In this document: in pieces, positions 1-8,698 of the stretch
How the letters are laid out: each line of letters opens with the position of its first letter
Numbering within the stretch: the stretch's first letter is position 1
NCBI RefSeq assembly: GCF_000746845.1
Contig: NZ_KN050846.1
Location: forward strand, 2,062,963 to 2,126,962
Length of the DNA: 64,000 nt
Direction of reading: 5' to 3'
Origin: Altibacter lentus
GTDB taxonomy: Bacteria; Bacteroidota; Bacteroidia; Flavobacteriales; Flavobacteriaceae
Position numbers and translations under genes: made by a program
The notes under the pieces: model-generated
Database searches by the model: none
The model's input: only the letters and a program-made list of their open reading frames with translations
What the model was told of the DNA's origin: nothing

Positions 1-2
1 CA

Positions 3-2996
3 GGACCTACGGGCCCTGATGCTGTTTACGGATGGGGACTTTTGAACGCCAAGCGCGCAGCCGAAGCGATCACCGCCGAAGGGGTAAATTCTAAAATCGA
101 AGAATTGACGTTAACTGCAGGACAAACGTATACTATTAACGTAGACTCAGACGGCGTTAATGCCTTGATGGCTTCCATCTCCTGGACCGATCCTGCCGGA
201 ACAGCCACCACACAAACCAATTCCAACACTCCTCGTTTGGTAAACGACCTTGATATACGTGTCTCTAAGGGCGGTACCACCTACTTTCCATATCGTTTAA
301 CCGGCGTTACTACGAATGGACTGGGGGATAACAACGTGGATCCTTTTGAACGAATTTCGGTGGCGAATGCTTCGGGAACTTATACCATTACGATCACTCA
401 CAAAGGATCCCTTAGCGGAGGAAGCCAGAATTACAGTTTGATCGTTACCGGTATCATTGACAGTGGCGCTGTGTGTACCGCAACGACTCCGGGCAATGTG
501 AATGTAAGCGGAATTGGATCGAACTCGGCCATAATTAGTTATGACGCAGTATCGGCTGCAACATACGATGTGCGATACAGAGTAACAGGAACAAGTCCTT
601 GGACTGTTGTTGCTTCAGCGTCAACCTCCACTACTTTGAACGGATTGAATCCCGAGACCTCTTACGAAGCACAAGTACGAAGCAAATGTAACGACGGAAC
701 GACCTCTTCATATTCGGCTTCTGTAAACTTTACCACCACTCAGGTACAGCTTAACTATTGTGCCTCACAAGGGAACAATGTCAATGACGAATATATTAGC
801 CGTGTACAACTGGGAACTATTAATAATAGCAGTGGTTCGGGGAACGGATATTCAGATTTCACAAATATAAGTACGAACCTTACGAAATCGGATAATGTTA
901 CGATTACTGTGACACCTACCTGGACGGGGACTGTATATGCTGAAGGCTATGCCGTTTGGATAGACTACAATCAGGATGGTGATTTCGGGGATTCCGGAGA
1001 ACAAGTATGGAGCCTGGCCGCAACTACAAGTACACCTGTGAGCGGAAGTTTTACAATTCCTGCTTCTGCTGCAGATGGAAATACTAGGATGCGTGTTTCA
1101 ATGAAATACAACGGGATTCCAACTTCGTGCGAAACTTTTACCTATGGTGAAGTTGAGGACTATACTGTGAACATTTTGGGTGCGACACCGGATACGCAAG
1201 CACCGTCTAATCCTACAGGACTATCAGCTTCGGGTGTAACCGAAACGACCGTGAACCTATCTTGGAATGCATCTACAGATAATGTGGGAGTGACCGGCTA
1301 CGACGTGTATCAAGGATCAACGAACTTGGGAACAGTGACCGGAACCTCGACTCAAATAACGGGTCTCACAGCTGCTACAGCGTATTCGTTCCGTGTGCGT
1401 GCACGCGATGCCGCCGGGAATGTTTCGGGTTATAGCAATACCGTAAATGTAACCACAAATACGCCGCCGGACACCCAGGCGCCTTCGGCTCCAACAAGTT
1501 TGTCGGCTTCTAATATTACAGATACAACTGTAGATCTGTCCTGGAATGCATCCACAGATAATGTGGGAGTGACCGGATACGACGTGTATCAAGGAGCTAC
1601 GAATATTGGTTCTGTTACCGGGACATCAGCTCAGGTTACCGGCTTATTGGCAGGAACGGCATACTCTTTCAGCGTACGGGCTAAAGACGCTGCAGGGAAC
1701 ATTTCCGCAGCAAGCAATACGGTAAATATTACCACCACAGGTGGAAGTACAGGAGGTTGTAGCGGCGGTATAACCGGCTTCCCTTATACTGAAAGTTTTG
1801 AAAGCGGACTGGGTGCATGGACGCAATCTACAGCCGATGATATCAATTGGACACGTGATTCCGGAGGAACGCCTTCCAGTAATACAGGTCCTTCAAACGG
1901 TGCAGCCGGGGCTTGGTATATGTATGTTGAAGCTTCGTCCCCAAATTACCCAAATAAACGTGCGATCTTGAACTCTCCATGTTATGACCTAAGCGGTGAA
2001 ACTGCTGCGAGTTTTAATTTCAGCTATCATATGTATGGAGCAAACGATATGGGAAGTATCGCTCTGGAGGCAAGTGATGACAACGGTGCAAGCTGGACCA
2101 GTATTTGGAGCCAGACCGGGAACAAAGGCAATGCATGGTTGAATGCAAATATAGACTTAGCCGCATATACCGGAGGGAGTGTTCAGTTGCGATTTAACCG
2201 TGTTACCGGTTCTACCTGGCAGGCAGATATTGCTATAGACAATATCTCACTAACGGCAGGATTGGTTCCGCCAACCGGATATTGTGCTTCTAACGGGAAT
2301 AATACTTCCGATGAATACATCCAAAGAGTACAACTGGGAAGCATTAACAATGCAACTGGAGCTTCAGCAGGCGGCTATGGAGATTTTACCTCTTTATCTA
2401 CCAATTTGAATTCCAGCAACACCATAACGATCACTCCTGCTTGGACCGGGACGATCTATGCTGAAGGCTACGCTGTTTGGATCGATTATAACCGAGACGG
2501 TGATTTTGGAGATGCTAACGAACTTGTATATTCTAGAGCGGCGTCTACGGCGACACCTATTTCGGGATCCTTTACCGTTCCGGCAGGAGCTTCAGTTGGG
2601 CCAACAAGAATGCGAGTGTCTATGAAGTACAACGCAATTCCTACCGCTTGTGAATCCTTCACCTATGGGGAAGTAGAAGACTATACGGTTGTGATTGGAG
2701 CAGGAAACAACTCGAATGACGATGCCGGAGAATCTCCATTAGCGACAGAGGGGAACACTCCGGATGCTAAAGGGCTATTTTCTATATATCCAAACCCTGT
2801 AACGAGAGGATTGCTGAATGTTGAGGTATTGCAAGCAACTGCTACCGATTACGTGATCTACAATCTTGTGGGACAAGTAATCTTAAAAGGTGCATTTATC
2901 AATACTATTGACGTATCGGCACTACAAACAGGAGCATATATCATTGAAGTGAACGCAGGTGATCAAAAATTCATCGAGCGCTTCATAAAAGAATGA
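3..2996 (+). CDS. Secreted subtilisin-like (S8) protease, C-terminal part, with FN3, GEVED and T9SS sorting domains (5' partial)
   Basis: The frame is open from the left edge, so the start lies outside the window. The first codons read GPDAVYGWGLLNAKRAA, which is the usual end of a subtilase S8 catalytic domain; the catalytic triad itself is upstream. After it come a beta-rich post-catalytic domain, an FN3 domain (about nt 480-740), a GEVED domain ending in GEVEDYTV (about nt 760-1180), two FN3 domains starting DTQAPS (about nt 1190-1740), a MAM/jelly-roll-like segment (about nt 1755-2260), a second GEVED domain (about nt 2280-2700) and a C-terminal type IX secretion sorting domain beginning FSIYPNP. 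Family knowledge predicts export through the Sec and T9SS systems and release or attachment at the surface. The substrate is unknown. The transcript ends at the hairpin at 3014. The two middle FN3 domains are nearly identical at DNA level. Confidence 0.9.
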   Translation, partial: GPTGPDAVYGWGLLNAKRAAEAITAEGVNSKIEELTLTAGQTYTINVDSDGVNALMASISWTDPAGTATTQTNSNTPRLVNDLDIRVSKGGTTYFPYRLTGVTTNGLGDNNVDPFERISVANASGTYTITITHKGSLSGGSQNYSLIVTGIIDSGAVCTATTPGNVNVSGIGSNSAIISYDAVSAATYDVRYRVTGTSPWTVVASASTSTTLNGLNPETSYEAQVRSKCNDGTTSSYSASVNFTTTQVQLNYCASQGNNVNDEYISRVQLGTINNSSGSGNGYSDFTNISTNLTKSDNVTITVTPTWTGTVYAEGYAVWIDYNQDGDFGDSGEQVWSLAATTSTPVSGSFTIPASAADGNTRMRVSMKYNGIPTSCETFTYGEVEDYTVNILGATPDTQAPSNPTGLSASGVTETTVNLSWNASTDNVGVTGYDVYQGSTNLGTVTGTSTQITGLTAATAYSFRVRARDAAGNVSGYSNTVNVTTNTPPDTQAPSAPTSLSASNITDTTVDLSWNASTDNVGVTGYDVYQGATNIGSVTGTSAQVTGLLAGTAYSFSVRAKDAAGNISAASNTVNITTTGGSTGGCSGGITGFPYTESFESGLGAWTQSTADDINWTRDSGGTPSSNTGPSNGAAGAWYMYVEASSPNYPNKRAILNSPCYDLSGETAASFNFSYHMYGANDMGSIALEASDDNGASWTSIWSQTGNKGNAWLNANIDLAAYTGGSVQLRFNRVTGSTWQADIAIDNISLTAGLVPPTGYCASNGNNTSDEYIQRVQLGSINNATGASAGGYGDFTSLSTNLNSSNTITITPAWTGTIYAEGYAVWIDYNRDGDFGDANELVYSRAASTATPISGSFTVPAGASVGPTRMRVSMKYNAIPTACESFTYGEVEDYTVVIGAGNNSNDDAGESPLATEGNTPDAKGLFSIYPNPVTRGLLNVEVLQATATDYVIYNLVGQVILKGAFINTIDVSALQTGAYIIEVNAGDQKFIERFIKE
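1263..1595 (+). repeat. Pair of 54-bp near-identical direct repeats inside tandem FN3 domains
   Basis: Segments 1263-1316 and 1542-1595 lie exactly 279 bp (93 codons) apart and differ at only two positions by eye. Each encodes WNASTDNVGVTGYDVYQG. The flanking parts of the two FN3 domains are more diverged, so this is a locally conserved or converted patch. Confidence 0.85.
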
Positions 2997-3013
2997 TGAT
3001 ACGTTCAGATAGC

Positions 3014-3047
3014 AAAAAACCCCTTGATGTACATCAAGGGGTTTTTT
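3014..3047. terminator. Bidirectional intrinsic terminator between convergent genes
   Basis: A perfect 34-bp palindrome: six A, a stem CCCCTTGATGT paired with ACATCAAGGGG, then six T. It lies between the protease gene ending at 2996 and the minus-strand lipoprotein gene ending at 3090, and can serve both strands because each arm carries an A/T tract. Confidence 0.9.
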
Positions 3048-3089
3048 ATTTAAGGATGGTAATTTCTCTTATCCTATGAGTAGTTTGAA

Positions 3090-3470
3090 TTAAAGTGGAT
3101 CACCAACCTTGATATCACAACGATGACCCGGTTGTCCGTGTGGCGGATTAACCTTTGCGGTTGTTTCACCGGAACCTGAATTATCCAACAATGGCGATTG
3201 GCTTTTGGTTGTCGTATTGACATTGGTTGCGTTTAACGGTGCTCCCACAGGAAGGTCACAACGGTGTCCCGGTTGCCCGTGGGCCGGATTTAAAGCAACA
3301 TCACCATCGCCGGCTGGAGTCACAGCTTCTGTTTTTACAGCTGCTTCGGAAGTAGTTTCAGTAGCAGGATTTTCTTTTTTAGAATCTTCTTTACAGGCAA
3401 AAAACAAGGGAAAAGCACATAGGCTCAATACCAACGCTGTTCTTTTAGCCGAAAAATGTATCTCTTTCAT
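3090..3470 (-). CDS. Small lipoprotein with two HGQPGHRCD repeats, function unknown
   Basis: 126 residues. The N-terminus is a lipoprotein signal peptide with a lipobox ending FFAC (about residue 26), so the protein should be anchored to a membrane. A low-complexity Thr/Glu/Ala/Lys linker follows. The rest holds two copies of a motif of about 20 residues, NPaHGQPGHRCDlpVGaPL near residue 62 and again at the very C-terminus. Each copy has two His and one Cys, which could bind metal or form a disulfide; this is inference. I recall similar PPHGQPGHRCDIPVGAPL tails in other Bacteroidota, without a known role. It is monocistronic and convergent with the protease gene. Confidence 0.75.
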   Translation of the reverse strand: MKEIHFSAKRTALVLSLCAFPLFFACKEDSKKENPATETTSEAAVKTEAVTPAGDGDVALNPAHGQPGHRCDLPVGAPLNATNVNTTTKSQSPLLDNSGSGETTAKVNPPHGQPGHRCDIKVGDPL

Positions 3471-3553
3471 AACTTCGTTTTATAAATGAGCCCTAAAACT
3501 ACAAAAAAAAGGAGGAACTAGCCTATTTTCTTCATTTTGAGATGTAAAATGGA

Positions 3554-4267
3554 TTACACAGAGCGTATCTCATCCTCATTCAATAACGGCTCATTACGAA
3601 GTCTTAAAAATATTTGAGCAACGGTAATGGTGTCTTTTTCGCAGTATTCAATAATTCTATCGACATCCCGGTCATTGTAATACACATCGCGAACCTGACT
3701 TCCGTCGATATCGTCCTTAGGTGACGGAATGCCAAGAACATACGCCATAAGCTTCAGCGATGTGAAGGTTTTATAGTCGCCAAACTTCCATAGTTCCATG
3801 GTATCCAGATGTGGAACTTCCCATGGTTTTTTTCCGAAGAGATCCAACTTGAACGGCAACGGTATCCCGTGAATGATCATGCGCCTGGCGATGTAGGGGA
3901 AGTCGAATTCTTTCCCGTTGTGCGCACACAATACGTGCTGAGGTTTATTGAAATGAGACTCCAAAAGCAGTTTAAAATCCTTTAAAATTTTGATTTCTTC
4001 ACCGTGAAGACTTGTGACACGAAATTGCCGGACATCACCTTTTAGAATAAAATATCCCGCAGAAATACAAACGATCTTTCCAAATTCTGCCCAGATTCCG
4101 GCACGGTCATAGAAAGCTTCGGCCGTAAACTCATCCTTGCGTTGATATTGTGTTTTTAATTCCCAAAGAGACTTGGCCGTAGCGTCGAGCTCATCGTATT
4201 GAGCGTGTTGTGGAACGGTCTCTATATCCAAAAATAGGATATGTTCCAAATGGAGGCGTGTGATCAT
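3554..4267 (-). CDS. Predicted 3'-5' exonuclease related to the PolB exonuclease domain
   Basis: 237 residues, a single RNase H-fold exonuclease domain. Exo I is LDIETVP with D14 and E16. An exo II-like segment CAHNGKEFDFPYIARR lies near residue 115. Exo III is YCEKD near residue 208, the Tyr-x3-Asp form of the DEDDy class. The family (PF10108 type) is stand-alone and predicted to trim single-stranded DNA or RNA; its physiological role is not established. It follows the serine hydrolase gene by about 50 bases on the same strand and could be its distal partner. Confidence 0.8.
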   Translation of the reverse strand: MITRLHLEHILFLDIETVPQHAQYDELDATAKSLWELKTQYQRKDEFTAEAFYDRAGIWAEFGKIVCISAGYFILKGDVRQFRVTSLHGEEIKILKDFKLLLESHFNKPQHVLCAHNGKEFDFPYIARRMIIHGIPLPFKLDLFGKKPWEVPHLDTMELWKFGDYKTFTSLKLMAYVLGIPSPKDDIDGSQVRDVYYNDRDVDRIIEYCEKDTITVAQIFLRLRNEPLLNEDEIRSV

Positions 4268-4315
4268 GATGCGAAAAATAAAAGGGAAGTTGCTACCTTA
4301 AAAATACAAAAAAAT

Positions 4316-5452
4316 CTAATTGAGCCCGATCATTCTATAGACTTCCTCCAGATATGTGTAGAAATCTTGACTAAAAGGCAACTCGTTTTTCTCTCCGCGG
4401 TCATGTCCCAAACGAACAATAATAAGATCATCTTCTGGGATTGTGATGACATATTGCCCTAATATGCCTCGCATCACGAAGCTCTTTTTGTCCAAATGAT
4501 CACTCAGCCAAAAGCCATAGCCGTATTCGGGACTCTCTTCAAATCTGGGAACGATCGACCGCGCTACAAAAGAGGAATCTAACAGTTGCTTACCGTCCCA
4601 ACGCCCATGATCACTGTACAGCTTACCGAATCGTGCAAAATCCCGAGCATTCCCGGCGATACAACAATACGATTTTACCAGTTGATGTGTTGCATCATCT
4701 ACCTGCCATAAGGCCGGTTGCTCAAATCCCATGGGAATCCAAAAACTTTCAGAAAGATAATGTGCTAAGCGCTTTTGGGTAGCCTTTTCTATCACCATCC
4801 CAAGCAGTTGAGTGTTCCCGCTTAAATAGTTGAAACTTTTTCCCGGAGTGTCCACTACTTGTAAAGAAAGAATGGTCTCGGCCAGATCATCATCGTAGTA
4901 GGAACGAGCGGTCACACTAAAGGGACTGGTGTAGGATTCGTCCCAATCGAGTCCGGAGGACATGGAGGAGAGGTCCCCGACCGTCAAACGGCTACCCTCG
5001 AATTCTTCAAAGAAGTGGGAGACCGGCTGTTCGAGACCTGTAATATACCCGTCTTTTATAGCCTTTCCCAACAAGGCCGATGTAATGCTCTTGGCCATGG
5101 AAAAGGAATTGGTTTGGGATGTAGGGCCATAACCCTCGGCATAGTTTTCGTACCAAAGGCTATCGTTCTTTATAATTAAAAAAGCAACAGTTCCCAAGGC
5201 TTTGTTTATTTCTGAAAGCCTTTCGGTGGGGGACACCTCGTTGTACACGGAATGTTTTGGCCACGGCTGTGGTGCAACACCGGCAGGGATCGTGTCGTTC
5301 ACAAAATATACATGATCATCAATAAACGCTGTGGTATGTCCTGTAAGATACACTACCCGAACGCCCTTTAAGATATAGTTATAATCGGTTATAAATAACA
5401 ACAATATCATTACTGTTAAAATACCCCCAAACCAAAGAAGGAATCTTTTCAT
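4316..5452 (-). CDS. Serine hydrolase of the class C beta-lactamase/DD-peptidase family
   Basis: 378 residues. An N-terminal hydrophobic segment (about residues 4-22) anchors or exports it. The catalytic motif SMAK gives Ser118 and Lys121, typical of the beta-lactamase/esterase family PF00144, and FNYLSGNTQLLG (about residues 208-218) is the second conserved block with Tyr209. YGYGFWL lies near the C-terminus. Such proteins in Bacteroidota are usually peptidases or esterases rather than true beta-lactamases, and the substrate cannot be read from sequence. It starts four bases after the ogt stop codon, so CNNM-ogt-hydrolase look like one transcript. Confidence 0.82.
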   Translation of the reverse strand: MKRFLLWFGGILTVMILLLFITDYNYILKGVRVVYLTGHTTAFIDDHVYFVNDTIPAGVAPQPWPKHSVYNEVSPTERLSEINKALGTVAFLIIKNDSLWYENYAEGYGPTSQTNSFSMAKSITSALLGKAIKDGYITGLEQPVSHFFEEFEGSRLTVGDLSSMSSGLDWDESYTSPFSVTARSYYDDDLAETILSLQVVDTPGKSFNYLSGNTQLLGMVIEKATQKRLAHYLSESFWIPMGFEQPALWQVDDATHQLVKSYCCIAGNARDFARFGKLYSDHGRWDGKQLLDSSFVARSIVPRFEESPEYGYGFWLSDHLDKKSFVMRGILGQYVITIPEDDLIIVRLGHDRGEKNELPFSQDFYTYLEEVYRMIGLN

Positions 5453-5456
5453 TTGC

Positions 5457-5930
5457 TTAGAATAATGACGTTTGCTTTACGGGATTTTCATGTGCCAGCA
5501 ACCACTTTTTTCGGTCCAAACCACCGGCATAGCCTGTTAGCGAACCGTCACTTCCAATAACCCGGTGACATGGAATCACAATAGCGATAGGATTCTTTCC
5601 GTTGGCTGCGGCAGCCGCACGTATTACTTTAGGATCACCAAGTTGGTTGGCAATACTTTGATAGGAAACTGTTTTTCCGAAGGGAATCCGGCTAAGTAAT
5701 TGCCATACTTTTTTCTGAAAGACGGTCCCTTCCGGCGCAAGCGGTATCGAAAAATGAGTGCGTTCTCCTGCGAAATACGCCGAAAGTTGCTGTGCTGCCT
5801 CTTCCAGTTCCGAAGGAATTTCCGAAGCTATCCCTTCCGAAGCGGAAACAAAAGAAACACTGGCAAGCCCCGAAGCAGTACCTTTTAATTGTAATAGCCC
5901 TATCGGACTTTCGAGCCAGCCGGTTTTCAT
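5457..5930 (-). CDS. ogt: Methylated-DNA--protein-cysteine S-methyltransferase
   Basis: 157 residues, close to the usual length for Ogt. It repairs O6-alkylguanine by transferring the alkyl group to its own cysteine. The active-site motif IPCHRVIG places the acceptor at Cys121. The helix-turn-helix region with the arginine finger (KVIRAAAAANGKNP) precedes it, and GYAGGLDRKKWLL follows. Its start overlaps the stop of the upstream CNNM gene by four bases (ATGA), so the two are translationally coupled. No Ada-type regulatory domain is present. Confidence 0.93.
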   Translation of the reverse strand: MKTGWLESPIGLLQLKGTASGLASVSFVSASEGIASEIPSELEEAAQQLSAYFAGERTHFSIPLAPEGTVFQKKVWQLLSRIPFGKTVSYQSIANQLGDPKVIRAAAAANGKNPIAIVIPCHRVIGSDGSLTGYAGGLDRKKWLLAHENPVKQTSLF

Positions 5931-7024
5931 TCTTCGTTCTCTTCTAGATTGGGATCCTGTAATTGTATGCCCATGCGTTGTGCACGGCGCTCCCAGTTCT
6001 TTCTAGCTTGTGCCTGCATATCTTCTATGGCGTCGCTTTCGTCCATGATCTCCAGACCTAACAAGGTTTCAATAATATCTTCCATGGTCACGATCCCGGT
6101 CGTATTACCAAATTCATCCACAACCATGGCAATATGAGCGCGTTCTTTTATAAAGGTGTCGAATAAATTGGGAATAGGAGTATCGTCCTGTACAATGTTC
6201 ATTTCGCGTTTAATGTCGCTAAGGGTCTTGCTCCCGCGATCTTCCACGATCTCTTCGAGCAGGTCATCCCGAAGTATAAAGCCGGTGATGTTATGACTTT
6301 TTTCTTTATAAACAGGAATTCGTGAGAACCGCAGATTTTTATGTGATTCATGGAACTCGCTTAAGGTAATGGACTCGTCCTCGCTTGTGACCACCGGGAA
6401 TGGGGTCATTACATTTTTAGCCGTAACCGATTTGAAAATAAGCAGGTTCTTGATAACGGCACTTTCATTCTCTTCAAATACGCCTTCCTGCTCTGCAGCA
6501 TCGGTGATGGCTATAAATTCCTCACGGCTCATCGTGCTTACATGTGCCGATTTCCCAATCACCTTTGTAGTAAGCATCAACAACCAAAGGAGCCCCGTAT
6601 ACTTTAATGGGAATATGATAACATTCAAAAAAATTGCCGTAAAAGGACCCAGTCGTTTCCAATACGTAGCGCCAATGGTCTTGGGAATGATCTCTGAAAC
6701 AATTAAGATGAGCAATGTCATGATGGCCGAAACGATTCCAACGATATTGACGCCCCATACATCTATCTTGTAAGGAAGTTTTTCGGCTTGAACACCTACC
6801 AGGATGGCTCCTACCGTGTGTGCCACGGTGTTAAGTGTAAGGATCGCAATAAGCGGTTTATCGATATCCTTTTTGAAATTCGCCAATGTGGTCGCATAGC
6901 CCTTGCCTTCTTGTGTTTTCACCCTTATGAACGTAGGCGTGAAGCTTAATAATGCCGCCTCAAGTATGGAACACAAAAAAGAAAAGAAAATAGAGAGTAA
7001 AGCGTATACGATAAGTAACGTCAT
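5927..7024 (-). CDS. CNNM/CorC-type membrane protein with CBS pair
   Basis: 365 residues. The N-terminal half is a DUF21/CNNM transmembrane domain with about three to four hydrophobic helices (residues 1-145). A short acidic linker leads to a CBS pair (about residues 200-335) with the signature MTPFPVV and a GNTTGIVTMEDIIE end. Relatives are implicated in Mg2+ or Co2+ efflux; older annotations as hemolysins are unreliable. The C-terminal CorC-HlyC domain of longer family members seems missing, as the protein ends soon after the second CBS. It is first gene of the CNNM-ogt-hydrolase run. Confidence 0.85.
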   Translation of the reverse strand: MTLLIVYALLSIFFSFLCSILEAALLSFTPTFIRVKTQEGKGYATTLANFKKDIDKPLIAILTLNTVAHTVGAILVGVQAEKLPYKIDVWGVNIVGIVSAIMTLLILIVSEIIPKTIGATYWKRLGPFTAIFLNVIIFPLKYTGLLWLLMLTTKVIGKSAHVSTMSREEFIAITDAAEQEGVFEENESAVIKNLLIFKSVTAKNVMTPFPVVTSEDESITLSEFHESHKNLRFSRIPVYKEKSHNITGFILRDDLLEEIVEDRGSKTLSDIKREMNIVQDDTPIPNLFDTFIKERAHIAMVVDEFGNTTGIVTMEDIIETLLGLEIMDESDAIEDMQAQARKNWERRAQRMGIQLQDPNLEENEE

Positions 7025-7096
7025 TGCTATAATATAAGTTTCGACTAAATTAAAGATTTAAACGCTTTTATACTATAATGGAATGTTAATTACAAA

Positions 7097-7122
7097 AAAA
7101 GAGCGGTATTTACCGCTCTTTT
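7097..7122 (-). terminator. Intrinsic terminator of the 156-residue protein gene
   Basis: Stem AAAAGAGCGGTA / TACCGCTCTTTT with a two-base loop, six bases after the stop codon at 7129 on the minus strand. It is nearly symmetric, so it may also act on the other strand. Confidence 0.85.
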
Positions 7123-7128
7123 CCTCGT

Positions 7129-7599
7129 TTAGGATGCTTTTAGCAGGGGTTTTATCATCTTTTCCCACTTGGTTGCCCGTTGCAAACACACCAAAGAATC
7201 CGTGGAAGGGCTTTCTTCATCTTCTTCAAGATAAAAAGGAATGTCTTTTTTAATGGTAGCTGAAAGTAATTCCAGTCCCACCCAGTCCAAGGTATGCTTA
7301 GATAGTTTTATGGTCTTTAAGCGGCATTCTTTGAGTTCTTGAAGATCGATCACCTGAAACTCTTTTTCTATATCTTTTCGGTGTGAAGTAATCAATTTTT
7401 TTCCTTCAGTATCCAAGCCTAATAATGTATCTCCGTTAATTTCAAAGGCTGATAACTTGATGCCTTTTTCCTTACAAAGGCGTTCTAATCTCATTTTAGC
7501 CTTGTTTTCACCACGGGTGGTATAAATAACTAAAAACGCTAAAGGGACAATAATAATTGATAGTAGAATGATGTCAATAATGACAGAACTTGTTTCCAT
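7129..7599 (-). CDS. Membrane-anchored protein of unknown function
   Basis: 156 residues. One N-terminal transmembrane helix (about residues 7-26) is followed by a soluble mixed alpha/beta domain rich in Lys, Glu and Leu. I do not recognise a catalytic motif. The topology suggests an inner-membrane protein with a cytoplasmic domain. It has its own terminator at 7097 and is probably monocistronic. Confidence 0.65.
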   Translation of the reverse strand: METSSVIIDIILLSIIIVPLAFLVIYTTRGENKAKMRLERLCKEKGIKLSAFEINGDTLLGLDTEGKKLITSHRKDIEKEFQVIDLQELKECRLKTIKLSKHTLDWVGLELLSATIKKDIPFYLEEDEESPSTDSLVCLQRATKWEKMIKPLLKAS

Positions 7600-7655
7600 T
7601 TTGAATGAATTTATAGTGAATTATGTTGAATTTTAGTTATGGATAAGGTCCACAA

Positions 7656-7677
7656 CCGGTATTCCCTTACCGGGAAT
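7656..7677. repeat. Two overlapping, mutually exclusive short hairpins
   Basis: CCGGTA (7656-7661) can pair with TACCGG (7668-7673), while ATTCCC (7661-7666) can pair with GGGAAT (7672-7677). The stems share bases, so only one can form at a time. It lies just past the stop codon of the minus-strand gene 7699-8052. Function unknown. Confidence 0.5.
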
Positions 7678-7698
7678 GACGAATGGTATTTTCAACGA

Positions 7699-8052
7699 TC
7701 ACCAAAAAAAATGGAAAGGAAAAATTTGAAGTGAAAGCAAACGACGCCGGTCTTGAGTATGAAAAAAAGACGTAGCTATAACACTGTTTCGGAATTCTTT
7801 TTCTGAAAGACTTTCATTTGCTGAAAACCATACAAGGGAACCAATTCTTTCTTCTGAAGTGGTTTGAGAACCTTCAGAAAGCAGTTGATGCTCTATGGTA
7901 AGGGATTTGGCAGGAAAGTCCTTGAACGAATCTGCTTCAGAAACAAATTGCCCTTCCGAAGCATTTACAGGCAACGAATAGCTCCACGATGTTGTACTTC
8001 CCAATAGGGCGAACAACAGTATGAAAAAGCTAAAATATTGTTTCGGTTTCAC
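7699..8052 (-). CDS. Small exported protein of unknown function
   Basis: 117 residues. It starts with a plausible Sec signal peptide (MKPKQYFSFFILLFALLG, cleavage near residue 24). The middle is polar and Ser/Glu-rich and may be disordered. The end, HTQDRRRLLSLQIFPFHFFW, is basic then aromatic; I recall similar tails in other flavobacterial small proteins but know no function. Small size and lack of a known domain keep confidence moderate. It is separated from neighbours by about 65-100 bases on each side. Confidence 0.55.
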   Translation of the reverse strand: MKPKQYFSFFILLFALLGSTTSWSYSLPVNASEGQFVSEADSFKDFPAKSLTIEHQLLSEGSQTTSEERIGSLVWFSANESLSEKEFRNSVIATSFFHTQDRRRLLSLQIFPFHFFW

Positions 8053-8119
8053 GCGGTAAATGTATGTGAAAAACCAATTCGGAATGTAAAAGTTTTGCTA
8101 AATATTACGTTTCCAGAGG

Positions 8120-8632
8120 TTACCAACCTATATACGGCGGCGGGGCTATATTGTTGAGGTTCAAGTATACGATCAATTGTCCGCGATGGTGCGTGACATG
8201 GTCTTGAAGCAGATTGAGGATCTGCAATTTACTTTTGGGCCCGCTGAAAAACGTTACGACTTCCTCCAAGGCATCGTCTGGGGTATTTTGAAGTACCATC
8301 GACACGGTTTCAAATGCTTCGGTAAGCAATACAACGATCTCTTCTTTACTGGGTGTTTCAGTAGCTTCGGGTCTTAGGTACGGCTTTTCAGTAAAATAGG
8401 TGGTAGAGAGCCAGTCCATATTCCCTTTAATATGCAGCAACTGTTCCGAAAACGTCATTTGTCGTTCGGTAGGGCTAAAACTGTATTGGTCTTCCGGCAT
8501 GATTTCGGCTATGGCCAGCAGATAGTCTTTAGAGTTTTCCCATTTTTCGAGAAAGGCCGTCTTTACCGTGGTTTGTTGGCCAAAAAGAGCCATTCCGCAG
8601 CTCATGAAGAGGCAAAGAAAAATATGTTTCAT
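8120..8632 (-). CDS. Exported DinB-like four-helix metalloprotein
   Basis: 170 residues. A signal peptide (MKHIFLCLFMSCGMALFG) ends near residue 19, so the mature protein is probably periplasmic. The body is a DinB/YfiT-like four-helix bundle with the expected histidines: H67 in LLHIKGN, and H145 and H149 in DHVTHHRGQ. In the family such His triads bind a divalent metal. Many relatives are thiol-dependent transferases, but the substrate is not predictable here. A -7 promoter element lies about 13 bases upstream of the start. Confidence 0.8.
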   Translation of the reverse strand: MKHIFLCLFMSCGMALFGQQTTVKTAFLEKWENSKDYLLAIAEIMPEDQYSFSPTERQMTFSEQLLHIKGNMDWLSTTYFTEKPYLRPEATETPSKEEIVVLLTEAFETVSMVLQNTPDDALEEVVTFFSGPKSKLQILNLLQDHVTHHRGQLIVYLNLNNIAPPPYIGW

Positions 8633-8641
8633 CTTCTAAAC

Positions 8642-8658
8642 ATACAAAATTATTGTAT
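8642..8658 (-). promoter_or_regulatory. Promoter -7 element inside a small palindrome, DinB-like gene
   Basis: On the minus strand TAATTTTG (8645-8652) matches TAnnTTTG. It lies within the inverted repeat ATACAA-N5-TTGTAT (8642-8658), about 13 bases upstream of the start at 8632, which predicts a very short leader. I see no clear -33 element. Confidence 0.45.
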
Positions 8659-8698
8659 CCTTTTCCGCAGAAATATGTCCAAAACTGCTGAAACCGGA

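Noticed and set aside
4316-5452. Antibiotic-resistance beta-lactamase
   Set aside because: The SxxK family is broad; no feature specific to a true beta-lactamase is visible and the neighbours are housekeeping genes.
6369-6773. Open frame of 134 codons opposite the CNNM gene
   Set aside because: Fully inside a conserved gene on the other strand, with amino acid composition of a shadow frame.
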